In this document: positions 57,020 through 64,000 of the stretch, piece by piece
How positions within the stretch are numbered: the stretch's first letter is position 1
Layout of the letters: each line of letters begins with the position of its first letter
Source: Tupaia tana
Taxonomy: Eukaryota; Chordata; Mammalia; Scandentia; Tupaiidae
Length of the DNA: 64,000 nucleotides
Direction of reading: 5' to 3'
Assembly (NCBI GenBank): GCA_026018925.1
Contig: JAKSZU010000006.1
Location: forward strand, 190,413,449-190,477,448
Translations under genes and position numbers: made by a program
Notes under the pieces: generated by a model
Seen by the model: the letters and a program-made list of their open reading frames with translations, nothing else
Database searches by the model: none
What the model was told of the DNA's origin: nothing

Positions 57020-57136
57020 CCTTTTTTATTTACTTTGAAGGACAGAGAGAGACAGATAGCTAAGCATACCCAAGGGGTGCTCATTCCACAATCCACTGCC
57101 CGGATCACAGGTGTGTACATATTCCTGAAGTGTCCA
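57020..57136 (-). repeat. SINE-O fragment
   Basis: Only the tail-proximal part is visible (AAGGACAGAGAGAGACAG, CATTCCACAATCCACTGCC); the head is absent, and a second SINE-O starts beside it. Confidence 0.45.
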
Positions 57137-57358
57137 AGTATTTATTTTGACATAGAGAGAGAGACAGAGGGAGAGACAGACAGTCACCTCCAACATGATC
57201 CTCATGCCATAATACATTGACCGTATAAGCCGGCCAGGATTAAAGGCATGTACATGTACCCAGACTGTAAAGAAAGTATCATGGCATGAACCTAGGACCT
57301 TGCAAGGTGGGACTAACATTTTAGATGGTTGTGTTACTGCTGCATCATCAGCTGACCA
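57137..57358 (-). repeat. SINE-O
   Basis: Inverted: TTTTGACATAGAGAGAGAG, CAACATGATCCTCATGCCAT, AACCTAGGACCTTGCAAGGT and the head TGTGTTACTGCTGCATCATCAGCTGACC. Confidence 0.6.
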
Positions 57359-57549
57359 CACATAATCATTTTATAGACTGAAGATGTTCCTTTCTTTTCC
57401 ATATATGCAAGTACATTTATTATGAATGGCTATTTTTTAATATGTTTATAAATATTCTGAATCTATTGATATATTGTGTATTTATGTATTTTCTTGTTGC
57501 TATATTAGTGTAGTAGATAACTTTAATCGAATTTCAATCAACCTTATAT

Positions 57550-57812
57550 GGGCTGATCCTATGACCTAGTGATTCAGGGAGTGAGATCCCATATGACTGA
57601 CTAAGGTTCAAATCCCAGTCATAGTGGCTTCAAAAACACTGAATGAGAGTGCACGTATGCTCCAAATCTTGACAGGGTAGAAAAATCGAGAGGGGATTGT
57701 TGCATGACTATGCCTCACTGGAGGGTGCTTTCTTTCTCTCATCCCCTCTTTGTCTCTGTCTCTCTGTCTCTTTCTGAAAAATACACATGCCCTCTGCCAT
57801 ATAAATATAAAA
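57550..57812 (+). repeat. SINE-L related (old)
   Basis: GGGCTGATCCTATGACCTAG head, GGTTCAAATCCCAG B-box, TCCAAATCTTGACAGGG body, CT-rich part, and CCCTCTGCCATATAAATA tail. Confidence 0.75.
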
Positions 57813-57861
57813 AATAAAAAATAAAAACTCGTAAACTTTTCAAAAGTTTTTAAAATTTTCT

Positions 57862-58098
57862 TTTTTTATTAGAGAGTCAGAGATAGACAAACACACAGTG
57901 ATAAAGAAAGAGAGAGAGAGACAGGCCCCCCATAAGGCTAGGGGATCTTCATGTTACAATACACCCCAAGTCTCAGCTGGCCCAGATCATGGGCATTGTG
58001 TGTGCTCAGCATGCTCAGGGAGAACCCGAATGCAGGCTCAGGACCTTTTTCATGAGGCTCCAGTAGTGTTACCAAGGCAACCTTATAACGATGGAGTC
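57862..58098 (-). repeat. SINE-O
   Basis: Inverted: GAGAGTCAGAGATAGACAAA, CTTCATGTTACAATACACCC, ATGCAGGCTCAGGACCTTTT and a head ending CAACCTTATAACGATGGAGTC. Confidence 0.6.
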
Positions 58099-58490
58099 TG
58101 ATTTGCTCATGATATAATTTTGTGTGTGTATGTGAATATTTATGGTTTCAATTTGTTATTACTGTTAAATAATTTTGCATTAATATTCATGAAGAAAATG
58201 ATTCTATAATATTTTTATAATGTCTTCAGAATTTATTATGAAATGTATGCTGTTTTTATAGAAAAGCTGGGGAGCATTCCTTTTATCTTATCTCTTCCTT
58301 AAATGTTTAGTAGTATTTACCAGGGTTAGTATATGACACTGTAATTTTCTTTGTGGGGAGGGTTTTTACTTGTGAACTTAGTTTTCTTTAATAGATACAG
58401 GGCTCTAAAGATTTCTTATTCTTCTTTCAAATGGAATTTGTTCAGAATCCTATTTTCTTGATAACTGCTAAAAGTTTGAAGAGTGGCAGT

Positions 58491-59345
58491 GCAAAGCTTC
58501 CCATGCAGACGACCGCTGTGCAGTAATTGCACCTTTCAAAGCTGCAACTCCTGAGCAGGAGGTGGGAAAAGGCAGGCCAGAAGCAAGTCACTGGGGTTTC
58601 AGGAACATAGCCAGATTTCATTCCCTGTGGGGAGACTAAAGCTAGTACAAGAAAGAGAGGGAAATTCAGTTACACTGAATGAACAAACACAGCAGAGGTT
58701 GAGAAAAACATTGTGTTGATTCTGTGTCAACTAGAACAGAGATAAAAGTGATCCAATACCTAAACTGGCTCTAATAAAAAAGAGAGTTGATCTCAAAGGT
58801 TTATACACTGTATTACTCTATCTAGCATTTTCAAAATGAAAGAAAATAGAGAGAGAATAAATGGACAAGTGGTTACAAGAAATTAAGAAAGTGAGATGTA
58901 TAAAAGTAGCACAAAGGAGTTACTTTGAAAAAAGTTTGGTAAAAGGATGGTCCTTTAGCTTCTTTATTATGATGGCTATATTACTCTAAACATGTAATAA
59001 AATATAGAATTACATATTATGCCATAAAAATCAAATACATGAAAATAAGGTAAAATTTGAGTAATCTGTTGCCTAGTTAATTTTACTATATGTAGCAATT
59101 TCCTGGTTTGGATAATACATTATAGATATATAAGGTGATGCTTTGGAGGAGCAAGGTGATGAGTATAAGTAACCTCTCTGTAGTATTCTTGCAATGTTAT
59201 GTGAGTCTATAATTATTTCAACATAAAAAGTTTAAGTGGATTTAAAAATAAATAAAAAGTGAAACATGACAGCTCACACAACTTACACATCTGAGAAAGT
59301 ACTGTTATAAGGGTTTCAAATTTGAATTAACCCACTTGTTAATTT
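58491..59345. other. Mixed sequence, no feature seen
   Basis: A somewhat GC-rich patch at 58480-58640; no repeat or gene recognised. Confidence 0.5.
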
Positions 59346-59348
59346 TCC

Positions 59349-59604
59349 AGTGTGTGTGTGCACTTGTTGGAGAAAAAAAAAATAAAAAAACCTGGAGAAA
59401 TAAAAAAAGAGGAGGAAAGTGAGAAAACAATCCCCCACACACACATGGGGGTGGTCACAACATAATCATTTCTCCGTTTCTCCTTTCAGGATTTTGGACA
59501 CACATGCGCAGTGACTTTCTCAAGCTGCCAGATCTGGGTTTCACATGATGTAGTCAGCCATCCGGGATTCAGCCATTTTAACCACCATGCCATCACATGG
59601 CCAG
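59349..59604 (-). repeat. SINE-L related (old)
   Basis: Inverted: CCAGTGTGTGTGTGCACTTG, A-rich interruption, GTGAGAAAACAATCCCCCAC, TCCTTTCAGGATTTTGGACA and a head ending CATGCCATCACATGGCC. Confidence 0.75.
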
Positions 59605-60309
59605 AAATATATATACGTATAACCATATGAAATATATCTTAATTTTGTTCCCTTTCGTATTGACTTTAGTCAAAGGTTTAATGCAAACACAGTAGCTTCC
59701 CAGAGTAAAGTATAGTCTTTATATATGTCTTTCTTACAATAATAAAAAAAATCTGCATCTAAGTGTCATTGGGAAAAATCCAGGGAATGACCATATCCAG
59801 AATACATTATTGAGTCAGTCTCATAAACATCATGATGAATTGAGATTGTGGAAGGAATAATTCTTTAAAAGAAATACAAGGAGTTGTTACAAATAGAGAA
59901 AAAGATAGATGTCAGGGGCCTGAAAAAACACGAGGAGAGTATAAAATTACTGAGTTGCATCCCAGGAATTCCAGACATCTAACAGAAAATATTAGGTGCC
60001 ATATACTCACTCAATAGAATGCATTGAGCATTCAGCCATAAATTCTTCATATGTCTCCTTAATTAAGCCAGAGAGGGTTAGAAACTGAGTAGCATTATAT
60101 CCGGAAGGAATACACACATTGAAATATTAAATCTTTCCCTCTAGCTCTCATCAATTAAACATATATAAAAGTACTCTTTAGAGTTACATAAAGTAAGTCT
60201 AATATCTATTTTATTTAGAGTTCTTTAAGTCAGACAAATTTCATTTTAGCTTGAAGTCTCTTTTTCACAAAATAAAATTTGTTATTTTTTGTATTTATGT
60301 ATTTATTTA
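59605..60309. other. AT-rich sequence, no feature seen
   Basis: No repeat or gene recognised. Confidence 0.5.
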
Positions 60310-60311
60310 TT

Positions 60312-60540
60312 TATTAGATTTTTGCCATAGGGCATGTGTGCTCACCAGAGAGAAAAACAGAGGCAGAGAGAGGAAAAGTGAGAAATCATCCTTCGAAGGG
60401 ATGGCCACACCTCAATCCCTTCTCCTCTCTTGATCTTGGGAAGTACACACGTGATTTTTAAGCCACTGGGTCCAATACTTGAACCATAGTTAGCCATGGT
60501 GGAGTCCAGCACCTTAACCACCATGCTACCTGCTTGCCCA
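60312..60540 (-). repeat. SINE-L (middle-aged)
   Basis: Inverted: an (ATTT)n tail, GATTTTTGCCATAGGGCATG, AAATCATCCTTCGAAGGG, CCTCAATCCCTTCTCCTC, and a head ending GCTACCTGCTTGCCCA. Part of the body is deleted. Confidence 0.85.
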
Positions 60541-61763
60541 ATTTATGAATTCTTATCAGAACTCCCCATAATTCATGGTTTCCAGATAAATTCCTTCTTC
60601 AAGAACTATGTGTATTATTCTACTGTTGATCTCATGAGCACAGAATAAAGTAAAACTCTTACCTCTATGGACTCTGTATCCTTGTTAAGCAATCAGTTTT
60701 GTTGGTATTTTACTGTGCCATTGGCTCATTGTATTTGCAATTGGCCTAAACTTTAATATTTTCCTCTATGTACTTCTATTTATCTGCAAATTTCCAATAC
60801 TGTATTTTAAAAATTTATTTATTTTATTTTTAATTATTTTGTCTTATATTTATTATTCATTTTTACATTTAAAAAATTTACATTTAATCGCTGTACATCT
60901 CTACAATGTACAGTCTTTTTTCACAACATGAATACAGTGCCTATTTGTCATCATAGTTATTGCCATATGCATTATCATCAATAGGTAAGTTTTCATTTTT
61001 GCTTGTCAGATGTTTTTTCTCCTGATTCCCTCCCTCCCATTCCCTATTACTCACCCCCTTCTATACTGTTTCTAGTATCTTCAACCACCCTCTCTGCTAT
61101 AAAATTATACTTTCCAGTCTTTTAGTTTCTGCTATAGAGTGCAGAATTCATTATATATTAAGTGAGGATATACAATGTCTGTCTTTCATAGTCTGGCTTA
61201 TTTCATTTAGTATTAAGTATTCCAGATTTTTTCACTTTGTGTCAATTGTCAGTCTCATTGTTTTTAATGGCTGAGTAGTATTCCATAGTGAATATGTGCC
61301 ACATAATTTCATTCATTCATCTGTTCTTGGACATTTGGGTTGATTCCTTGTCTTAGCAATTGTAAATAATGCCACCATAAACATGAATGTGCAAGTATTT
61401 TTCTATTTTCCTAACCTTTAGATAGAAGATGTCCAGGAGTGGGATTACTGAGTCATATGGGAGATCTATTTGTAGGTTTTTGAGGAACCTCCATCATGTT
61501 CTTCAGAGTGGCTATACTAATCTACATTCCCATCAACAGTGTAGGAGGGTTACTTTTTCACTACAGCTTCACCAGTATTTATCATTCTGAATTTTTTTTA
61601 ATCTTAGTCATTCTGACTGGGGTTAAGTGATACCTCATTGTGATTTTGTTTTGCATTTTCCTTATGATAAGAGATGCTGTGCATTTTTTCATATGCTTTT
61701 TGGATGTTATTGTGTCTTCCCTAGGGAGTTGTTTGTTCAGCATCATTTTGCCATTTTTAAATT

Positions 61764-61792
61764 GGATTTTTTTTTTTTTTTTTTTTTTTTTT
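61764..61792. repeat. Poly(T) run in L1
   Basis: About 27 T on the plus strand within antisense ORF2. Confidence 0.9.
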
Positions 61793-61835
61793 GTGAGTAA
61801 GCTGCTTAAATTCTCCCTACATTCTGGTTATCATT

Positions 61836-61842
<7 letters not shown>

Positions 61843-61892
<50 letters not shown>

Positions 61893-62147
61893 TGGAGAGG
61901 TTTTTCGCTATAGGGTGCGTGTGCTCACCGGACAGACAGAGAGAGACAGAGAGACAGAAAGCGAGAAATCACCCCCCAGGGGGGATGGTCACGCCGCAAT
62001 CCCTTCTCCTCCATTCTCCTCTCGGGATCTTGGGCATGCACGCACACGTGCCCGGCGTGAGTTGTAAGCCACCGAGTCCGAGACGCGAACCGCAGTCGAC
62101 TACATGGGAGTCCAGCGACATAGCCATTACGCTAACTGCCGGTTCCC
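61843..62147 (-). repeat. SINE-L (young) with long tail and 13-bp TSD
   Basis: Inverted near-consensus copy with a tail of about 50 T (61843-61891), then GAGAGGTTTTTCGCTATAGG through to GCTAACTGCCGGTTCC. ATCATTCCCTTTT at 61830-61842 and 62148-62160 is the TSD, cut from L1. The 174-codon frame at 61640-62164 is poly-Phe plus antisense SINE and is not a gene. Confidence 0.95.
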
Positions 62148-62484
62148 ATCATTCCCTTTTCTGAAGCATAGTTTACAAATATATTCTCCCACTCTGAAGG
62201 TTGTCTCTTTGGCCTAATTATTGTTTCTTTTGCTGTGCAGAAGCTTTTCAGCCTGATGTAGTCCCACTTGTCTATTTTCAGGATTATTGTCAGTGATTTG
62301 TGAAAAACTAGATATTAATCTGAAAATAAACAAACAAAAAATGCTAGAGTTGACATCTTAGAACTAACAAAAACCAACTCAAAATGAATCAAAGATCTAA
62401 ACATAAAACCTGAAGCTATAAAACTATGCATGGGAAACATAAGAAAAACTCTTGAAGATATTGTAATATTTAAATTTATTTTTA

Positions 62485-62578
62485 ATTTTAAATGTATTTA
62501 TTTTACATTCATTCACTGTACATCATCACAGTACAAAATGTGGTTTCCCATTCAGAATACACTTTATATTGGCTCAGT
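62485..62578 (-). repeat. L1 3'-end fragment
   Basis: TTTTACATTCATTCACTGTACATCATC and a TGGTTTCCCA block resemble the L1 3' end near 33570-33620 in the same orientation. Confidence 0.55.
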
Positions 62579-62589
62579 CAAGGATATAA

Positions 62590-62736
62590 TTTGTCAGAGA
62601 TTGCATGCCTTCACCAGAGATACAGAGAAAGAGGGAATGAAAGAGGGAGAGGGATAAATTACCCCCTCCAAGGGGAATAGTCATGCCATAATCTCTTCTC
62701 TATCTTTCTCTCTTTTGGGACTTTTTGAACACACAA

Positions 62737-62767
<31 letters not shown>

Positions 62768-62882
62768 GACACACACAAGCACACTTGTCTCCTTAATGTT
62801 TTTCAAGCAACAAAATCTGGAACCAGCACATGCAGCTGGTCTTACAGGATCTAATTTCCTTAACCACCAGGTCACTGACTCT
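62590..62882 (-). repeat. SINE-L related (old) with internal (CA)n
   Basis: Inverted: GATTGCATGCCTTCACCAGAG, AAATTACCCCCTCCAAGGG, CATAATCTCTTCTC body, a (CA)n run (62734-62778), and a head ending CACCAGGTCACTGACTC. Confidence 0.75.
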
Positions 62883-63204
62883 GATTTGTAAAAGTTATTT
62901 TTTAATTTGCATGGTGTTACTTTAGTTTGAACTTAATTTTTATTCCATAGTTTACCTTTTCAGATTTTTACTTTATTTTTACCTATCTAGTGTTATGTTG
63001 AATTTAATCTCTCCAAATTGGAAAAGCATTATTATTGTCAGTATCTTATCAATTATTTTCAATTAACATGTGGCCTATATCTTCTCTAAAATAATTCCTC
63101 CAAAATATGGACATGAAACAGAATTTCCTCACACAATATTAAGGTCTGATCATTAAGTCTGAATTTTTTAATTGTTAATATGTCTAAAACTAGCTGTATA
63201 TTGA
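62883..63204. other. AT-rich sequence, no feature seen
   Basis: No repeat or gene recognised. Confidence 0.45.
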
Positions 63205-63690
63205 AGACAGCTCCAAGCATTGTACATTATTTTACTTATTCATCAAAAAACCCTGTTAGGATCCATTCTGTTCATTCCCATTTTGCAAATTAGAAATCTG
63301 AGTCTTTGTGATTTTAAATAACTTTCCCCAAGTTATACCACTAATAAGTAACTGAGCCAGGATTCTTTTTAAAATTTTATTATCATTATTTATACATTCA
63401 ATCATTATATATTATTTAGTTTGTAAAGAGATTTTACCCAACATAAAAGCATTGGAAATTATTTTGGACACTGGGGACAAAGTGGAAGGAGAGTGGGAGA
63501 GGGGAAGAGTGCAGGAAGAGAAATTAGTAAAATATGGAGAAGTAAGACATTTGTGGGACACAGATATGGTTTCTTGCCTGTTGGCGATGTCATGTATAGT
63601 ATTCTCAACTCACCTGCTAGGTGGCATGTATCATACTGAGCCAGGATTCTAACACACCAGGACTTCTCGCTTTTTATCACATTTTCTCAC
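63205..63690 (-). repeat. MIR SINE (ancient), interrupted by an L1
   Basis: Inverted MIR: CATTCCCATTTTGCAAATTAG, AACTTTCCCCAAGTTATACCAC, TAAGTAACTGAGCCAGGATTCT. After the L1 it resumes with the duplicated ACTGAGCCAGGATTCT and TAACACACCAGGAC. Confidence 0.65.
63368..63638. mobile_element. Twin-primed L1 3' end with 16-bp TSD
   Basis: 63368-63445 is antisense L1 3' end (TTTAAAATTTTATT tail, then TACATTCAATCATTATATAT), and 63463-63620 is L1 3'-region sequence in plus orientation (a GGGACACAGATATGG-type region and ATGTCATGTATAGTATTCTC; compare 45045-45110). ACTGAGCCAGGATTCT flanks the whole at 63352-63367 and 63639-63654. One insertion event with an internal inversion explains all of this. Confidence 0.8.
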
Positions 63691-63849
63691 CATTCATGTC
63701 TGCAAGAATACCCTACCAGCTCTGAAAGGCCATGTTAAAATACAAATGTTATCATAATTTTGGAAACCAAGAATTCTATTTGATTCTAGTCAGTTGTGAC
63801 TGCAGATAAATAAATTTAGATACATAAATATACAAAAACCATGTGCCAG

Positions 63850-64000
63850 GCTTGCTTCACGCCTGGTGGTTAAGGGAACCAGGTCCCACATAATAAGCTG
63901 TGGTTTGGTCCTAGTCCTAGTGACATAAAGGACACAGGGAGCACATGCATATGCATGTCAGTGTCTTTATGGGGTGGAAAAATGGAGTAGAAGGGATTGC
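63850..64000 (+). repeat. SINE-L related (old), cut by window end
   Basis: GGCTTGCTTCACGCCTGGTGGTTAAGG head, a GTGGTTTGGTCCTAG B-box region, and a body ending GTAGAAGGGATTGC at the last base. The rest lies beyond the window. Confidence 0.7.

Larger units (their letters stand above)
57365..58490 (-). mobile_element. Old L1 ORF2 fragment, interrupted by two SINEs
   Basis: Diverged antisense L1 ORF2 pieces: a TTTATAAATATTCTGAATC region (57365-57545) and, after the SINEs, a TGTGGGGAGGGTTTTTACTT region (58100-58490). Assignment rests on order and a few conserved phrases. Confidence 0.45.
60808..62465 (-). mobile_element. L1 with 5' inversion, interrupted by a SINE-L
   Basis: 60808-62305 is antisense L1 3' end and ORF2 C-terminus. 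It is followed by 62312-62465, where ORF2 sequence turns to plus orientation (CAACTCAAAATGAATCAAAG, AACATAAAACCTGAAGCTAT). In an intact L1 that second segment lies just upstream of the first, so the arrangement is a 5' inversion as made by twin priming. A SINE-L (61843-62147) sits inside it. Confidence 0.8.

Noticed and set aside
61640-62164. 174-codon plus-strand frame with Phe runs
   Set aside because: It joins antisense L1, two poly(T) runs and an antisense SINE; no protein family is involved.
1-64000. CRISPR array or bacterial operon
   Set aside because: The repeats are dispersed retrotransposons and microsatellites, not regularly spaced repeats, and the sequence is mammalian.

Overview
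This window is 64 kb of AT-rich, repeat-dense DNA from a placental mammal. I see no protein-coding gene of the host, no rRNA gene and no functional tRNA gene. The longest open frames are remnants of LINE-1 (L1) ORF2, antisense readings of repeats, or translated microsatellites. It reads as a gene desert or the inside of a large intron. The placental assignment rests on L1 3' halves (ORF1p and ORF2p C-terminal motifs), MIR copies, an MLT1/MaLR-like LTR and an Hsmar1-like mariner. I cannot name the species: I see no Alu, rodent B1/B2, carnivore CAN, ruminant Bov, bat VES or rabbit C repeats, and I do not recognise the dominant SINE.

Most of the readable content is a tRNA-derived SINE group. I use working names. 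SINE-L (about 250 bp) has a tRNA-like head with Pol III A and B boxes, a GC-rich body, a CT-rich segment and a short tail block ahead of the A-tail. SINE-S (about 130 bp) has the same head joined almost directly to a CT-rich 3' part. SINE-O is an older, more diverged tRNA-like group. SINE-L includes very similar, GC-rich copies with clear target-site duplications (TSDs), for example at 20645, 26461, 27966, 55413 and 61843, so it was active recently.

Layout: 0-17 kb holds scattered SINEs, a MIR, a large GAAA tract, an Hsmar1-like mariner (7767-8804), a small mariner-type MITE (10995-11075), and a SINE-L copy split by a 280-bp class II-like solo LTR (14335-14614). 17-33 kb holds a 448-bp solo LTR flanked by GAAT (17618-18065), many SINEs, a MIR and palindromic MITE-like copies. 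33.5-39.4 kb holds two head-to-tail L1 elements on the minus strand, one with an uninterrupted 254-codon ORF2 C-terminus. 43-49 kb is dense in insertions, including a SINE broken by both an L1 and another SINE (44356-45708) and an MLT1-like LTR broken by a SINE. 54-64 kb holds older L1s, serial SINE insertions at one target site, and two L1s with 5' inversions.

The genes do not work together as a pathway; the window is a layered record of retrotransposon and DNA-transposon activity. I found no undescribed biological system I could defend. The best second looks are the two solo LTRs, the mariner and its small palindromic relatives, the unnamed SINE family, and the nested and inverted insertions.
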